Notes: generated by a model not told the origin, from the letters alone. DNA of 64,000 nt from Glaciimonas sp. (GCA_012927625.1 JABBOV010000003.1:558001-622000), one strand, 5' to 3'; shown: positions 8,755 through 20,333, counted from the first letter of the stretch. Program-made: numbers and translations.

Positions 8755-9060
8755 TCAGTCTTCCCTGATCGGCTGTCCCACCATCGCATCCACGCATTCG
8801 CGCAATTGTTTGCCCGGTTTGAAGTGGGGCACCCGTTTTTCGGGCACCATCACCTTGTCGCCGGACTTCGGATTGCGCCCGATGCGCGGCGGCCGACTGT
8901 TCAGCGCAAAGCTGCCGAAGCCCCGGATCTCAATGCGCTGTCCCGTTGCCAAGGCATCGATCATTGCATCCAGAATTGTCTTGACCGCGTAATCCGCATC
9001 CTTGGCGACCAGTTGCGAATAACGCTCGGCCAAACGGGCAATCAACTCCGACTTAGTCAT
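8755..9060 (-). CDS. ihfB: Integration host factor, beta subunit
   Basis: DNA-bending architectural protein of the HU/IHF family, 101 aa, a partner of IhfA. It starts [17 protein letters not shown], and carries the IHF beta-arm and proline region ([11 protein letters not shown], then [15 protein letters not shown]) followed by [17 protein letters not shown]. It is the next gene after rpsA (14-bp gap), the classic rpsA-ihfB arrangement, and is closed by a strong terminator. Confidence 0.97.
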   Translation of the reverse strand: MTKSELIARLAERYSQLVAKDADYAVKTILDAMIDALATGQRIEIRGFGSFALNSRPPRIGRNPKSGDKVMVPEKRVPHFKPGKQLRECVDAMVGQPIRED

Positions 9061-9074
9061 TTACCGACTGACAA

Positions 9075-10790
9075 TCAGTTCTTGTTATCGAACTTGGCCT
9101 TCAACAGCGCGCCCAGGCTAGTAGTGCCCGATGCAGCATTGTTGTCGGTTGCTGTCATTTTTTGCATCGCTTCTTGCGTTTCGACATTATCTTTTGCCTT
9201 GATCGACAATTGAATGCCACGCGCTTTGCGGTCGATATTCAATACCATGGCTTCAACAGTGTCGCCAACTTTCAAGTGGGTACCGGCATCTTCGACGCGA
9301 TCACGCGAGATTTCGGAAGCACGCAGATAGCCTTCAACTTCTTCGGACAACTGAATCACTGCGCCTTTAGGCTCGACCGATTTGACGGTACCTGTTACCA
9401 GTGCGCCCTTGTCGTTCATGGCAGCGAAGTTGTTGAATGGATCGCCTTCGAGTTGTTTAACGCCCAGGGAAACGCGCTCGCGCTCGACGTCAATCGCCAA
9501 CACGATAGCTTCCAGTTCGTCGCCTTTCTTGAAACGGCGGACTGCTTCTTCGCCGGTTTCAGTCCAGGACAAGTCGGACAAATGCACCAGACCGTCGATG
9601 TTGCCAGCCAAGCCGATGAAAACGCCGAAGTCGGTGATCGATTTGATCGCGCCGCGAACTTTATCGCCCTTCTTGTGGGTGATTGCGAAATCATCCCAAG
9701 GATTGGACTTGCATTGCTTCATGCCGAGGCTGATGCGACGACGCTCTTCGTCGATTTCCAGCACCATGACTTCAACTTCATCGCCCAATTGGACAACTTT
9801 GTTTGGCGCCACGTTCTTGTTAGTCCAGTCCATTTCGGACACATGGACCAAACCTTCGATACCTTGTTCGACTTCAACGAATGCACCGTAGTCGGTCAGA
9901 TTGGTAACTTTACCGAACAGGCGGGTGCTTTGCGGGTAGCGACGTGACAAACCGGTCCATGGATCGTCGCCCAATTGCTTGACGCCCAGCGAGACACGGT
10001 TCTTCTCTTTGTCGTATTTCAGAATTTTGGCAGTAATTTCCTGACCGACAGTCAGTACTTCCGATGGATGACGCACACGACGCCATGCCAAGTCTGTGAT
10101 GTGCAGCAAGCCATCGATGCCGCCCAGATCCACGAATGCGCCATAGTCGGTGATGTTCTTGACCACGCCGTTGACGATGGAACCTTCTTGCAGGGTTTCC
10201 ATCAGTTTCTGGCGCTCTTCGCCCATCGACGCTTCGATTACCGCGCGGCGTGACAGCACCACGTTGTTGCGCTTGCGATCAAGCTTGATGACCTTGAATT
10301 CGAGCGTTTTGCCTTCAAACGGGGTCGTGTCCTTGACTGGGCGGGTATCCACCAGCGAGCCAGGCAGAAAGGCACGGATACCGTTGGTCAGAACGGTCAG
10401 GCCGCCCTTAACCTTGCCATTGACTGTACCGATGACGATTTCGCCGGATTCCATTGCTTTTTCAAGCGCCAGCCACGAGGCCAGACGTTTTGCCTTGTCG
10501 CGCGACAGGATGGTGTCGCCAAAGCCGTTTTCGAGCGATTCGATCGCAACTGAAACGAAGTCGCCAATCTTGACTTCGAGTTCGCCTTGATCGTTTTTGA
10601 ATTCTTCAACAGGGATAAAGGCTTCGGATTTCAGGCCGGCGTTGACGATGACGAAATTATGGTCAAGGCGCACGACTTCAGCAGAAATCACTTCGCCGGA
10701 ACGCATGTCCTGACGGGACAACGATTCTTCGAACAGGGCGGCGAAACTTTCCATTCCGGTGGATTCGGTGGAGGTTGTAGCAGTAGTCAT
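9075..10790 (-). CDS. rpsA: 30S ribosomal protein S1
   Basis: S1 unfolds mRNA and places it on the 30S subunit. The 571-aa product contains six S1 (OB-fold) repeats. The repeats are visible as recurring patterns such as [40 protein letters not shown] and [20 protein letters not shown]. The ATG at 10790 is preceded by CTGTAAAAAACCT with no Shine-Dalgarno sequence. This is typical of rpsA, whose translation is autoregulated by S1 in other proteobacteria. A leader of about 160 bp separates it from cmk. Confidence 0.98.
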   Translation of the reverse strand: MTTATTSTESTGMESFAALFEESLSRQDMRSGEVISAEVVRLDHNFVIVNAGLKSEAFIPVEEFKNDQGELEVKIGDFVSVAIESLENGFGDTILSRDKAKRLASWLALEKAMESGEIVIGTVNGKVKGGLTVLTNGIRAFLPGSLVDTRPVKDTTPFEGKTLEFKVIKLDRKRNNVVLSRRAVIEASMGEERQKLMETLQEGSIVNGVVKNITDYGAFVDLGGIDGLLHITDLAWRRVRHPSEVLTVGQEITAKILKYDKEKNRVSLGVKQLGDDPWTGLSRRYPQSTRLFGKVTNLTDYGAFVEVEQGIEGLVHVSEMDWTNKNVAPNKVVQLGDEVEVMVLEIDEERRRISLGMKQCKSNPWDDFAITHKKGDKVRGAIKSITDFGVFIGLAGNIDGLVHLSDLSWTETGEEAVRRFKKGDELEAIVLAIDVERERVSLGVKQLEGDPFNNFAAMNDKGALVTGTVKSVEPKGAVIQLSEEVEGYLRASEISRDRVEDAGTHLKVGDTVEAMVLNIDRKARGIQLSIKAKDNVETQEAMQKMTATDNNAASGTTSLGALLKAKFDNKN

Positions 10791-10949
10791 AGGTTTTTTA
10801 CAGGTTATCCAGCAGGGGACGCGACAGGCGACTTAAACTGGGTTAGGTTTATCAACGCCGCACCGGACCATGTGTTGTGGAACCTGTACGGCAGCAACGG
10901 CACTACAAAATTACAGAAAAAATATGCATCAGATGCGCATCAAACCAAA

Positions 10950-11618
10950 TCAATCCGATCTCTGCGCATACCAGCGCAGCACTTGCGACACCGCCTGATC
11001 TACGCTCAGATCGGAAGTATCGAGCAAACAGGCATCCTCGGCGGGCTTTAACGGGGCGGTAGTACGCTGCGCATCACGTGCGTCACGCTCATTCAAATCC
11101 CGCAAGAGGTCGGTAATATTAGCAGAAAATCCCTTGTCAATCAATTGCTTATACCGTCTTTGCGCACGCACCTCAACGCTGGCAGTCAGGAATATCTTTA
11201 ATGATGCGCCCGGAAAGATGACAGTGCCCATGTCGCGCCCATCGGCCACCAGCCCGGGAGCTTGCCGAAAGCCCAGTTGCAGGCCGATCAGCGCCTGCCG
11301 CACTGCAGGCAGGGCGGCAATCTTTGACGCGGCATTGCCGATTTCCTCGGCTCGGATCGCGTCGGTGACGTCAACACCGGACAGCCGCACGGCAGCGCCG
11401 TTGAAATTGCATGGCAGCGCCGCTGCCAGCGCGGCTATGCGCTGCTGATCCGACAGCGGCGTATTGCTGCGCAGTGCAGACAGCGCGGCAAGTCGGTACA
11501 GCGCGCCGGAATCCAGATAATGCCATCCAAGCTGCTGCGCAACGCGCTGCGCTACAGTGCCTTTTCCAGAGGCAGTGGGGCCGTCAACAGCAATCACGGG
11601 AACACGGATCCGATCCAT
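10950..11618 (-). CDS. cmk: Cytidylate kinase
   Basis: Phosphorylates CMP and dCMP to the diphosphates. The 222-aa product has the P-loop GPTASGKG (residues 13-20), the CMP-binding segment and the lid region [14 protein letters not shown]. It lies between aroA and rpsA, the conserved order in proteobacteria. The gap to aroA holds a copy of the 73-bp intergenic repeat. Confidence 0.96.
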   Translation of the reverse strand: MDRIRVPVIAVDGPTASGKGTVAQRVAQQLGWHYLDSGALYRLAALSALRSNTPLSDQQRIAALAAALPCNFNGAAVRLSGVDVTDAIRAEEIGNAASKIAALPAVRQALIGLQLGFRQAPGLVADGRDMGTVIFPGASLKIFLTASVEVRAQRRYKQLIDKGFSANITDLLRDLNERDARDAQRTTAPLKPAEDACLLDTSDLSVDQAVSQVLRWYAQRSD

Positions 11619-11637
11619 TACAATTCCTGAAAATATT

Positions 11638-11710
11638 GGAGTATATGCAAAAATAGTGGTATTACCGCATATAAATAGACCATTACTATTTATACTGGCT
11701 GTTATATATA
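11638..11710 (+). repeat. 73-bp intergenic repeat, copy 2
   Basis: Begins GGAGTATATGCAAAAATAGT, has CGCAT at its positions 29-33, and ends in an AT-rich tail with TTATAC...TTATAT. It lies in the aroA-cmk spacer, on the strand opposite to those genes. It is closest to the copy at 53975: in the first 35 bases the two differ at only a few positions. Confidence 0.78.
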
Positions 11711-11732
11711 AATCATCCGAACAACCGCCGCA

Positions 11733-13106
11733 TCAAAACAATTCATTGCGGGCGATGCTGGCGAATGCTTCAAAATAATCAGGAAAGGTTTTGGCCACGC
11801 ATTGCGGGTTGTTGATGCGTATCGCCGCACCATTACGGCCAGCGCCGGCCAGCGTCGCCAGCGAAAAGCACATCGCCATCCGATGGTCGTCGTAGGTATC
11901 AATAGTCGCGGCGCGAATCTGCGCCGGCGGCGTCACCCGCAAATAATCCGCGCCCTCCTCCACCAGCGCGCCGACTTTGCGCAACTCAGTCGCCATCGCG
12001 CTAATGCGATCGGTTTCCTTGACCCGCCAGCTGCCGATATTGCGCAGCATGCTGGGACCGTCGGCATACAGTGCAGCAACTGCAATGGTCATCGCGGCGT
12101 CCGGTATGTGGTTGAAATCGGCGTCAATCGCCTTTAATACGCCATTCGATTGCGCTTCGATCCAGTTTTCACCCATCGTGATAGTTGCGCCCATTTGCTG
12201 CAGCGCTTCGACAAAGCGCACATCGCCCTGGATGCTGGCACTGCCTACGCCTTCGACCCGCACCGGGCCGCCGGCAATCGCGCCCGCCGCCAAAAAATAC
12301 GAAGCCGACGAGGCATCGCCTTCGACCTGAATGATCCCGGGACTTTGGTAATGTTGCCCTGCCGCCACCACAAACGATTGCCAGCCGTCGCGCTCGACCA
12401 GCACGCCAAAGCGCCGCATCAGGTTTAAGGTGATTTCGATATATGGTCTGGAAATCAGTTCGCCAATGACTTCAATGGAGAGCGCATGCTCGCGCGCGAT
12501 GAAGGGCGAGGCCATCAGCAATGCGGTCAGAAACTGGCTCGAAACGTTGCCGCGCACGCGCATGTACCGGGCATCGATGTGACCGCGCTGGATATACAAG
12601 GGCGGGAAGCCTGCAACGCCGGTGTATGCGATCCGGGCCCCGATCGCGTTCAGCGCATCGACCAGATCGCCGATCGGGCGCTCATGCATGCGCGCTACGC
12701 CGTGCAGCGTGTAGTCGCCGCCGATCACGGCCAGCGCCGCGGTCAGCGGGCGGATCGCAGTGCCGGCGTTGCCCATGAACAAATCGGCCTGGTGCACCGG
12801 AGGATTGCCATCGACGCCAAACACAGTGTAGTTCTGGGTCTGGCCCTGCTGCTCCCAGCGCACTCCCAGCAGTCGCAGCGCGTTCAGCATCACGAAAGTA
12901 TCGTCCGACGCCAGCAAATCCAATATCTGGCTAGTGCCGCCAGCCAGCGCGGCCAGCAGCAGGGTGCGGTTCGAAATACTTTTTGAGCCGGGCAGGCGCA
13001 CCGTGCCCTGCGCACGCATCGCGGGCGCCAGATCAATATGATCGGGATAATGTTTTGGATGCTGGGCCTGGGTTTGGATGCTGGTCGGTTTCATGCTGTG
13101 CGTCAT
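11733..13106 (-). CDS. aroA: 3-phosphoshikimate 1-carboxyvinyltransferase (EPSP synthase)
   Basis: Joins shikimate-3-phosphate and phosphoenolpyruvate in the sixth step of the shikimate pathway. The 457-aa product has [20 protein letters not shown] (PEP and S3P binding) and [14 protein letters not shown], the class I EPSP synthase signature with G-x-A at the glyphosate-contact loop. A roughly 30-residue leader precedes the usual start of the fold; a downstream start is possible ([11 protein letters not shown]). The ATG overlaps the tyrA stop by one base (TAATG), so the two are translationally coupled. Confidence 0.97.
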   Translation of the reverse strand: MTHSMKPTSIQTQAQHPKHYPDHIDLAPAMRAQGTVRLPGSKSISNRTLLLAALAGGTSQILDLLASDDTFVMLNALRLLGVRWEQQGQTQNYTVFGVDGNPPVHQADLFMGNAGTAIRPLTAALAVIGGDYTLHGVARMHERPIGDLVDALNAIGARIAYTGVAGFPPLYIQRGHIDARYMRVRGNVSSQFLTALLMASPFIAREHALSIEVIGELISRPYIEITLNLMRRFGVLVERDGWQSFVVAAGQHYQSPGIIQVEGDASSASYFLAAGAIAGGPVRVEGVGSASIQGDVRFVEALQQMGATITMGENWIEAQSNGVLKAIDADFNHIPDAAMTIAVAALYADGPSMLRNIGSWRVKETDRISAMATELRKVGALVEEGADYLRVTPPAQIRAATIDTYDDHRMAMCFSLATLAGAGRNGAAIRINNPQCVAKTFPDYFEAFASIARNELF

Positions 13107-14017
13107 TAGTCGCCGCCTTCCTGATGGTGTTTTTCTGCCGCTTCAATCGATATTTCCCAACGTTGCCGGGCTTGCTGTGCATTGGCAAAGATCGCTTCCA
13201 GCGCGCCACCGTCGCCGCCTGCCAAGGCGCTACGCAAGTGCGTCAATTGCAGCATATACGCATCCAGTTCGCTCAGCAGCGCGGTTTGATTGGCCAATGC
13301 AATATCGCGCCACATTTCCGGCGAAGAACCGGCAATCCGGGTGAAATCGCGAAAGCCGCTAGCCGCATACTGGAACAACAGGTCGGCATGCGGCTTGCGC
13401 GCAATATCATCGACCAGCGCATACGCCAGCAGATGCGGCAAGTGGCTGACCGAGGCAAACACGCGGTCGTGCTGCTCCGGCGTAAGTCGGTGGATGATGG
13501 CGCCGCATTGCTGCCAGGCAGCAGCCACCCGAGCCACATCGTCCATTGCATTTTCTGGCAACGGCGTCAGCACCACTTTTTTGCCAAGGTACAAATCGGA
13601 TAGCGCCGCTTCCGGCCCGTTCAGCTCGCGACCGGCAATCGGATGGCCCGGCACGAACTGCGCAATCTTGGCACCCAGCGCGCGCCGGGCTGCGGCCACC
13701 ACATCGGTCTTGGTGCTACCGGCGTCGGTGACGATGGTGCCGGCCTGCAAATGCGGTGCGATAGCTTCCAGTATCGCCTCGGTTTGCGCTACCGGCGCAG
13801 CAATCAATACCAGATCGGCATCCCGCAAACAAGTTGCCAGCGCGTCGGAATCAGAGCTGCTGGCGCTATCGATGATGCCGAGTTCAATCGCGCGCGCCAG
13901 CGGTGCAGCAGTGCGGCCGACGCCGACAGTGTGCGTTGCCGCAGCCGCTTTTTTGAGCGCCAGCGCAAAGGAGCCACCGATTAAGCCGACACCGAAAATA
14001 ACGATTTTTTTGAACAA
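13106..14017 (-). CDS. tyrA: Prephenate dehydrogenase family protein
   Basis: NAD(P)-dependent dehydrogenase converting prephenate (or arogenate) to the tyrosine precursor. From the TTG at 14017 the protein is 303 aa and starts [20 protein letters not shown], with the Rossmann motif GVGLIGGS at once, as family members do. A frame extending to another TTG at 14122 exists, but its 35 extra residues look non-coding and run into the repeat at 14110. Later motifs [16 protein letters not shown] and [12 protein letters not shown]-type (here [13 protein letters not shown]) are typical of prephenate dehydrogenase. It is coupled to aroA. Identity is sure; the start codon is not. Confidence 0.92.
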   Translation of the reverse strand: MFKKIVIFGVGLIGGSFALALKKAAAATHTVGVGRTAAPLARAIELGIIDSASSSDSDALATCLRDADLVLIAAPVAQTEAILEAIAPHLQAGTIVTDAGSTKTDVVAAARRALGAKIAQFVPGHPIAGRELNGPEAALSDLYLGKKVVLTPLPENAMDDVARVAAAWQQCGAIIHRLTPEQHDRVFASVSHLPHLLAYALVDDIARKPHADLLFQYAASGFRDFTRIAGSSPEMWRDIALANQTALLSELDAYMLQLTHLRSALAGGDGGALEAIFANAQQARQRWEISIEAAEKHHQEGGD

Positions 14018-14109
14018 GGGAATGACTCTAATGGTGGAGTTATGCCAATGCAGGCGCGTCCGCGTTAGCCCCGTCCGCTCTTTTCCGCATCTTTTAAATT
14101 TGAAAAAAC

Positions 14110-14182
14110 GGGAGTATGGCAAAAAACACTATACTCTCCGCATATATTTATTGCGTCTTTAAAAAATACACTAAATAGTATT
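14110..14182 (+). repeat. 73-bp intergenic repeat, copy 3
   Basis: Begins GGGAGTATGGCAAAAAACAC, has the CGCATAT core near its middle, and ends AATACACTAAATAGTATT, a 3' hairpin. It also shows an inner inverted repeat AGTAT...ATACT and CGCA...TGCG around the core. It lies just upstream of tyrA, on the opposite strand. Confidence 0.78.
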
Positions 14183-14214
14183 CGATATTATGAGAATACT
14201 GCTGTTTTGTGATG

Positions 14215-14258
14215 GCAGGCCTGCGTGCCTACGGCCCGGTGCAGGCATGGAGGCCTGC
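14215..14258. repeat. GC-rich palindromic (REP-like) element
   Basis: Inverted repeat GCAGGCCT (14215-14222) and AGGCCTGC (14251-14258), with a second inner pair GCCT/AGGC, in an AT-rich spacer between hisC and tyrA. It has the form of a repetitive extragenic palindrome. There is no T-run, so it is not an ordinary terminator. Only one copy is seen in this window. Confidence 0.5.
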
Positions 14259-14316
14259 ACTACTTAATTCCATCTAAATTCACGTTGTATTTTAAGCAAA
14301 AAACAGCAAGCCGCAC

Positions 14317-15447
14317 TCAGGCGGCTTTCACTTCCGCTTCGATTTTCAGCACCGTGCGCAGCGCATCGATAAAGATCGCGTTTTCTTGCGGCAAGCCGAT
14401 TGAGATGCGCAACCATTGCGACAAGCCGTAATTGGCGACCGGCCGCACGATCACGCCCCGCTTCAGCAATGCCAGATTAATGCGGGCGCCGGCATGGTCG
14501 TCAATCCCGACCTTGACCAGCACGAAGTTGCCGAAGGATGGCACATATTGCAAATCGATTGCATCGAAAAACTCTGTCAACTGCACATAACCGGCGGCAT
14601 TCAAGGCTGCGCTTTTTTGTAGAAATTGCGTATCGCCCAGCGCCGCAACAGCTGCCGCCTGCGCCAGCGAATTGACATTGAACGGTTGCCGGATGCGGTT
14701 CAGCAAATCGGTAACAGCCGGTTGCGCAATCCCGAACCCGACCCGCAAACCGGCCAGTCCGTAAGCTTTCGAGAGCGTGCGCGACACCAGCAGATTCGGA
14801 TAAGTCCTGACCCACTCAGTCGATTCGTGTTGCAACTCCGGCGCCAGATATTCGTTATAGGCTTCGTCCAGCACCACCACTACTTCCGGCGGCACACTTT
14901 TCAGGAACGCTTCGATGGCTGCGGCGGGCAAAAAGGTGCCGGTCGGATTATTCGGGTTGGCGATATAGATCAGCTTGGTATCGGGCGTAATCGCGCGTGC
15001 CATTGCAGCCAAGTCGTGACCGTAATCCTGGGCCGGCACTTCGATGGCGCGTGCGCCTACCGCTTGGGTCGCCAGCGCATAGACCAAAAACGCATATTGT
15101 GCGTACATTATTGCCTGGCCCGGTTGCACGAACGCATGCGCGGCCAGTTCCAGAATGTCGTTACTGCCGTTGCCCAGCGTAATCCACTCTTGCGGCACCC
15201 GGTATTTTGCGGTGATAGCCGCTTTCAGGTCGAAACCGTTGGCATCTGGATAGCGGCCAATCCCGGCTACCGCATCGAGCATCGCCTGCCGAGCAGACTC
15301 CGGCATGCCAAGCGGATTTTCGTTGGAAGCAAGCTTGACAATCGTGGCCTGGTCCAGGCCGAATTCGCGTGCTACTTCCGCAATCGTCTTGCCACTCTGG
15401 TAAGGGGCAATTGCACGCACATAATCAGGACCGTACTGTATGGACAT
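14317..15447 (-). CDS. hisC: Histidinol-phosphate aminotransferase
   Basis: PLP enzyme of aminotransferase class II, 376 aa. In this position, inside an aromatic amino-acid cluster, the HisC paralogue may also transaminate prephenate or aromatic keto acids. The PLP lysine lies in SRTLSKAYGLAGLRVGFG, and ASNENPLGMPESA near the N-terminus is the HisC signature. The ATG at 15447 has a GGAG sequence upstream. It follows pheA with 24 bp between them. Related genomes have a second hisC in the histidine operon, so the name hisC2 would fit; which substrate dominates cannot be told from sequence. Confidence 0.93.
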   Translation of the reverse strand: MSIQYGPDYVRAIAPYQSGKTIAEVAREFGLDQATIVKLASNENPLGMPESARQAMLDAVAGIGRYPDANGFDLKAAITAKYRVPQEWITLGNGSNDILELAAHAFVQPGQAIMYAQYAFLVYALATQAVGARAIEVPAQDYGHDLAAMARAITPDTKLIYIANPNNPTGTFLPAAAIEAFLKSVPPEVVVVLDEAYNEYLAPELQHESTEWVRTYPNLLVSRTLSKAYGLAGLRVGFGIAQPAVTDLLNRIRQPFNVNSLAQAAAVAALGDTQFLQKSAALNAAGYVQLTEFFDAIDLQYVPSFGNFVLVKVGIDDHAGARINLALLKRGVIVRPVANYGLSQWLRISIGLPQENAIFIDALRTVLKIEAEVKAA

Positions 15448-15471
15448 CTTGGACTCCAGAGTTAAATGAAA

Positions 15472-16545
15472 TTAGGCGCAAAAAGGATAGGAGCCGAGAA
15501 CCTTGAAAAAAGCGGCGTTCTGTTTTAGTTCGGCCAAGGCGCAGGCCACCTTGTCGTCTTGCAGATGGCCCTCGATATCGACGTAGAAATAATATTCCCA
15601 AGTGCCCATGCGGGCCGGGCGCGATTCAAAGCGCGTCATCGATACGCCGTGTTTGGCCAACGGCGCCAGCAAATTATAGACAGCGCCCGCCTTGTTCGGC
15701 ACCGACAAGACCAGCGAGGTTTGATCGCTTCCGCTGGGGCTGGTCTGCAGGCGGCCGATCACCGCAAACCGGGTGCGATTGTGCGGATCGTCCTGGATAT
15801 GCGCGTTGATGATTTGCAAGCCATATTGCTGACCGGCAATCTCGCTGGCGATGGCGGCCGTGCTGGACTGTTCTGACGCCAGCCGCGCCGCTTCGCCGTT
15901 GGAAGCGACTGCGTGGCGTTCAATGTTCGGATAATTCTGGTTCAGCCAGGCTTGGCACTGCGCCAGCGCCTGCGAATGGGCGCAAATCCGCAACACACCA
16001 TCCATCGTCCCGCTTAATGACATCAGGCTGTGATGCACCGGAATCGACACCTCGCCGCTGATCAAAAGCGTAGTTTGCAGCAGCAAATCGAGGGTCCGGT
16101 TGATCGCGCCTTCGGATGAATTTTCCACCGGTACCACGCCGAAATCGGCGGTACCGGCTTCCACCGCGCGAAATACTTCATCGATGGATGGGCACGGCAT
16201 GCCTTCGACCGCACGACCAAACTGCTGGTATACCGCTTGTTCGGTAAAGGTCCCGACCGGACCGAGAAAAGCGACTGTGACCCGGTTCTCCAGCGCCCGA
16301 CAGGACGACATGATTTCGCGGAAGATGGTTTGTACGTCTGGGCCAAACAAGGGGCCGGGATTGCGCTCGGCGACTCGGCGCAGGACTTGCGCCTCGCGCT
16401 CGGGGCGAAATACCGGCGCATTGGTTTCAGCTTTCAGATGGCCGACTTGCTGCGCCAGGCGAGCCCGCTGATTCAGCAATTCCAGGATTTGCTGATCGAT
16501 TGCATCGATTTGGACACGCAATGGCTGGAGTTTATCTTGGCTCAT
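15472..16545 (-). CDS. pheA: Bifunctional chorismate mutase / prephenate dehydratase
   Basis: Makes phenylpyruvate from chorismate in two steps. The 357-aa product has an N-terminal AroQ chorismate mutase (about residues 1-90, with RVQIDAIDQQILELLNQRA), a prephenate dehydratase domain starting VAFLGPVGTFTEQA, and a C-terminal ACT regulatory domain (about 270-350, with ESRPARMGTWEYYFYVDIEG) for phenylalanine feedback. The start at 16545 (MSQDKLQPLR) is preferred to a longer frame because it fits the family. It lies between serC and hisC. Confidence 0.96.
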   Translation of the reverse strand: MSQDKLQPLRVQIDAIDQQILELLNQRARLAQQVGHLKAETNAPVFRPEREAQVLRRVAERNPGPLFGPDVQTIFREIMSSCRALENRVTVAFLGPVGTFTEQAVYQQFGRAVEGMPCPSIDEVFRAVEAGTADFGVVPVENSSEGAINRTLDLLLQTTLLISGEVSIPVHHSLMSLSGTMDGVLRICAHSQALAQCQAWLNQNYPNIERHAVASNGEAARLASEQSSTAAIASEIAGQQYGLQIINAHIQDDPHNRTRFAVIGRLQTSPSGSDQTSLVLSVPNKAGAVYNLLAPLAKHGVSMTRFESRPARMGTWEYYFYVDIEGHLQDDKVACALAELKQNAAFFKVLGSYPFCA

Positions 16546-16602
16546 ATTTTCTGTGTTCTGTGGGCCGCGGCCACTATCTATCATCCGTCACCCGACAAGC
16601 AG

Positions 16603-17706
16603 CTATGCGTGCAGGCGCTCGAATTGTTTCATGTAGGCCACCAGTGCCTGCACGCCCTCGATCGGCATCGCGTTATAAATCGAAGCCCGCATGCCGCCGA
16701 CCGATTTATGTCCCTTCAGTTGCAACAAACCACCCGCTTCGGCTCCCGCCAGAAACGCTACATTATGCGTATCGTCGCGTAGCGAAAACGGAATATTCAT
16801 CCTGGAACGGCAATCGGGAGCAATTTTGTTGCTATAAAAACTGCTGGCATCGATGGTGTCATACAACAACTTAGCCTTGGCGATATTGCGTTGCTCCATC
16901 GCCGCCACGCCGCCTTGGCGCAGGAGCCACTGGAACACCAGGCCGGCGATGTAGATCGCATAAGTCGGCGGCGTGTTGTACATCGAATGGTTATCCGCCA
17001 CCAGTTTCCAGTCAAATGCGGACGGGCAAAACGGCAGTGCATGTCCGATCAAGTCCTCGCGCACGATGACGATGGTCAAGCCGGCCGGACCAACATTTTT
17101 TTGCGCGCCGCCGTAGATGACGCCATATTTCGACACATCGATCACGCGCGACAGGATGTGAGACGACATGTCGGCCACCAGTGGCGCGTCATTGGTGGCG
17201 GCTGCAACCTCCGGCACGAACTGGTATTCAACGCCGTCGATGGTTTCATTGGTGCAAATGTGCACATACGCGGCATTTTCCGACAAACGCCAGACGTCGC
17301 GTGCAGGAATCGCCGCAAAATGGGAAGCTTCAGAGGAAGCCGCGATATTGACGTTGCAATACTTCTTCGCTTCCTTGATGGATTTGGTCGACCAGGAGCC
17401 GCTGTTGATGTAATCCGCGGTCGCAGGCTGCGGCTTGCGACCGACCAGATTCATCGGAATAATCGCGTTTTCTGCAATCGCCCCGCCCTGCATGAAAAGA
17501 ATCCGGTAATTATCCGGCACCGCCAGCAACACCCGCAAGTCACGCTCGGCCGCTGCGATGATGGACATGAATTCTTTGCCGCGATGGCTCATTTCCATCA
17601 CCGACATGCCGCTGCCATGCCAATCGAGCATTTCAGCGGCCGCCTGCTGCAACACTTCCGGGGGCAGCATTGCCGGCCCGGCGGAAAAATTATAGATACG
17701 CGTCAT
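16603..17706 (-). CDS. serC: Phosphoserine aminotransferase
   Basis: PLP enzyme making 3-phosphoserine for serine synthesis; it also acts in pyridoxal phosphate synthesis in many proteobacteria. 367 aa, starting [19 protein letters not shown], with the PLP lysine in [13 protein letters not shown]. Its ATG overlaps the gyrA stop (ATGA). The order gyrA-serC-pheA is conserved in betaproteobacteria. Confidence 0.97.
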   Translation of the reverse strand: MTRIYNFSAGPAMLPPEVLQQAAAEMLDWHGSGMSVMEMSHRGKEFMSIIAAAERDLRVLLAVPDNYRILFMQGGAIAENAIIPMNLVGRKPQPATADYINSGSWSTKSIKEAKKYCNVNIAASSEASHFAAIPARDVWRLSENAAYVHICTNETIDGVEYQFVPEVAAATNDAPLVADMSSHILSRVIDVSKYGVIYGGAQKNVGPAGLTIVIVREDLIGHALPFCPSAFDWKLVADNHSMYNTPPTYAIYIAGLVFQWLLRQGGVAAMEQRNIAKAKLLYDTIDASSFYSNKIAPDCRSRMNIPFSLRDDTHNVAFLAGAEAGGLLQLKGHKSVGGMRASIYNAMPIEGVQALVAYMKQFERLHA

Positions 17707-20333
17707 GCTTCGCTCGGCTCCTCGCCATTCACATCGCCTTCAACATCGCTCTCGACATCGGGTTCCACTATGCGTTGCAAGCCGCTGAGCTTGGTGCCGT
17801 CTTCGACTGCGATCAGTGTTACGCCCTGGGTTGCACGGCCCATTTCACGGATTTCGGAGACGCGGGTACGGATCAAAACGCCGCCGGTAGTGATGAGCAT
17901 GATTTCATCGCCAGACTCGACCAGTGTGGCAGCCACGACTCGGCCGTTACGCTCGCTGGTTTGGATCGCGATCATGCCTTTGGTGCCCCGGCCATGACGG
18001 GTGTATTCATGAATCGGAGTCCGCTTGCCGAAGCCGTTTTCAGTAGCAGTCAAAACGCTCTGTTGGTCGTTTTCGGCCACCAGCAAGGAAATAACCTGCT
18101 GGCCTTCTTCCATATTCATGCCGCGTACCCCGCGCGCGTTGCGGCCCATCGGCCGTACGTCATTCTCGTCGAAGCGCACTGCTTTGCCTGAATCCGAAAA
18201 CAGCATCACATCATGCTTGCCGTCGGTTAGCGCCGCACCGATCAAAAAATCACCCTCGTCCAGATCAACCGCAATGATGCCGGCTTTGCGCGGGTTTTTA
18301 AAGTCTTGCAAAGGAGTCTTCTTGACGGTGCCAAGGCTGGTCGCCATGAAGATATAGCGGTCTTCCGGGAAAGTCCGATTTTCGCCCGATACCGACAACA
18401 CCACAGTGACTTTCTCGCCTTCCTGCAGCGGGAACATATTGACGATCGGCTTGCCGCGCGAATTGCGCGAACCTTGCGGCACTTCCCATACCTTGAGCCA
18501 ATACAATCGACCGCGGTTGGAAAAGCACAAAATGTAATCGTGAGTATTGGCGATGAAAAGCTGATCGATCCAGTCGTCTTCCTTGGTTGCCATTGCCTGC
18601 TTGCCGCGACCGCCGCGCTTTTGTGCATGGTATTCCGACATCGGTTGCGACTTCATGTAACCCGTATGCGATAACGTCACCACCATGTCCTGCGGCGTGA
18701 TCAAGTCTTCGGTACCTAGATCTGTTGCATTGAGTTCAATCTGCGAACGGCGCACATCCTTGTTGCCTTCGCCGTATTCATTTATGGCCAAGTTCAGTTC
18801 ATCGGTAATGATGATGGTTACACGCTCCGGTTTGGACAGAATATCCAGCAAGTCCGCGATCTGCGCCATCACATCCTTGTATTCATTGACGATCTTGTCT
18901 TGCTCCAGACCCGTCAGACGCTGCAGACGCATCTGCAGAATTTCCTGAGCCTGGTCATCCGACAACTTGTACAAACCGTCTTTTTGAATACCGTAATGCT
19001 TCGGCAAATTTTCCGGGCGGAATGCCTCGATGCCACCGGTATTTTCGGCCCCGGTACGCATCAACATCTCGCGCACTACCGAGGAATCCCAGGCACGCGA
19101 CATCAATTCCAGTTTTGCGATGGGCGGCGTCGGAGCGGCCTTGATGATGGCAATGAAATCGTCAATGTTGGCTAGCGCAACCGCCAAGCCTTCCAGTACA
19201 TGCCCGCGTTCACGCGCACGGCGCAGCTCAAACACGGTACGGCGCGTTATAACCTCGCGTCGATGCGACAAGAAACACTGCAGCATCTCTTTCAAGTTCA
19301 GCAGCTTAGGCTGGCCATCCACCAGTGCCACCATGTTCATGCCGAATGTGTCCTGCAATTGCGTCTGCTTGTAAAGATTGTTCAACACAACCTCAGGTAC
19401 TTCGCCGCGTTTCAATTCGATCACTACGCGCATGCCGGATTTGTCGGACTCGTCGCGGATGTCGGAAATACCGTCAAGCTTTTTGTCACGCACATGCTCG
19501 GCGATACGCTCCAGCAAAGTTTTTTTATTAACCTGATACGGCAGTTCATCGATGATGAGTGCGGTACGCCCTTCCTTGCCGAACTCTTCAAAGTGCGTCT
19601 TGGCGCGCATCACAACCCGACCGCGCCCGGTACGATAGCCATCGCGAACGCCCGACACGCCATAGATAATGCCGGCGGTCGGAAAGTCAGGTGCCGGGAT
19701 GATCTCGATCAATTCATCAATGGTGCAATCGACATTGCGCAGCAAATACAAGGCGCCTTTGATGACTTCTGTAATATTGTGCGGTGGGATATTGGTTGCC
19801 ATCCCAACCGCGATACCTGAAGAGCCGTTAATCAGCAGATTCGGAATCTTGGTCGGCAGTACCGACGGCTCTTTTTCCTTGCCATCGTAGTTAGGCACAA
19901 AATCAACGGTATCTTTGTCGATATCAGCCAAGAGTTCATTGGCTATTTTCCCCAGGCGACACTCGGTATAACGCATCGCCGCAGCGCTGTCGCCATCGAC
20001 CGAGCCGAAATTGCCCTGTCCGTCAACCAGCATGTAACGTAGCGAAAAACTCTGCGCCATTCGCACCAGCGTGTCGTAAATCGAGGCGTCGCCGTGGGGG
20101 TGGTATTTACCCATGGTTTCACCGACCACGCGCGCACATTTTACATACGGACGGTTCCAGACATTGTTCATTTCATGCATGGCAAACAATACTCGCCGAT
20201 GTACCGGCTTCAAGCCGTCGCGCACATCGGGCAAGGCACGCCCAACGATTACGCTCATGGCGTAATCGAGATAACTTTTACGCATCTCTTCTTCAAGGGA
20301 AATCGGGATTGTTTCTTTGGCGAATTGATCCAT
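17703..20333 (-). CDS. gyrA: DNA gyrase subunit A
   Basis: Breakage-reunion subunit of gyrase, 876 aa. The catalytic tyrosine is Y122 in AAAMRYTE. The quinolone-resistance region reads [11 protein letters not shown] (residues 78-88): position 83 is alanine where E. coli has serine, and D87 is kept. The GyrA-box QKRGGRGKQ marks the start of the DNA-wrapping C-terminal domain. The acidic tail is rich in Asp and Glu. The gene begins the long minus-strand cluster down to lapB, and a candidate promoter lies 57 bp upstream. Confidence 0.98.
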   Translation of the reverse strand: MDQFAKETIPISLEEEMRKSYLDYAMSVIVGRALPDVRDGLKPVHRRVLFAMHEMNNVWNRPYVKCARVVGETMGKYHPHGDASIYDTLVRMAQSFSLRYMLVDGQGNFGSVDGDSAAAMRYTECRLGKIANELLADIDKDTVDFVPNYDGKEKEPSVLPTKIPNLLINGSSGIAVGMATNIPPHNITEVIKGALYLLRNVDCTIDELIEIIPAPDFPTAGIIYGVSGVRDGYRTGRGRVVMRAKTHFEEFGKEGRTALIIDELPYQVNKKTLLERIAEHVRDKKLDGISDIRDESDKSGMRVVIELKRGEVPEVVLNNLYKQTQLQDTFGMNMVALVDGQPKLLNLKEMLQCFLSHRREVITRRTVFELRRARERGHVLEGLAVALANIDDFIAIIKAAPTPPIAKLELMSRAWDSSVVREMLMRTGAENTGGIEAFRPENLPKHYGIQKDGLYKLSDDQAQEILQMRLQRLTGLEQDKIVNEYKDVMAQIADLLDILSKPERVTIIITDELNLAINEYGEGNKDVRRSQIELNATDLGTEDLITPQDMVVTLSHTGYMKSQPMSEYHAQKRGGRGKQAMATKEDDWIDQLFIANTHDYILCFSNRGRLYWLKVWEVPQGSRNSRGKPIVNMFPLQEGEKVTVVLSVSGENRTFPEDRYIFMATSLGTVKKTPLQDFKNPRKAGIIAVDLDEGDFLIGAALTDGKHDVMLFSDSGKAVRFDENDVRPMGRNARGVRGMNMEEGQQVISLLVAENDQQSVLTATENGFGKRTPIHEYTRHGRGTKGMIAIQTSERNGRVVAATLVESGDEIMLITTGGVLIRTRVSEIREMGRATQGVTLIAVEDGTKLSGLQRIVEPDVESDVEGDVNGEEPSEA

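Larger units (their letters stand above)
14018..14316. other. Spacer between hisC and tyrA with repeat and hairpin
   Basis: A 300-bp gap inside an otherwise compact biosynthetic run. It contains the 73-bp intergenic repeat (14110-14182) and a GC-rich hairpin (14215-14258). No coding frame is convincing. Confidence 0.6.

Noticed and set aside
14018-14122. 35-codon N-terminal extension of tyrA
   Set aside because: The extra sequence has no family counterpart and starts within the intergenic repeat; TTG at 14017 fits better.
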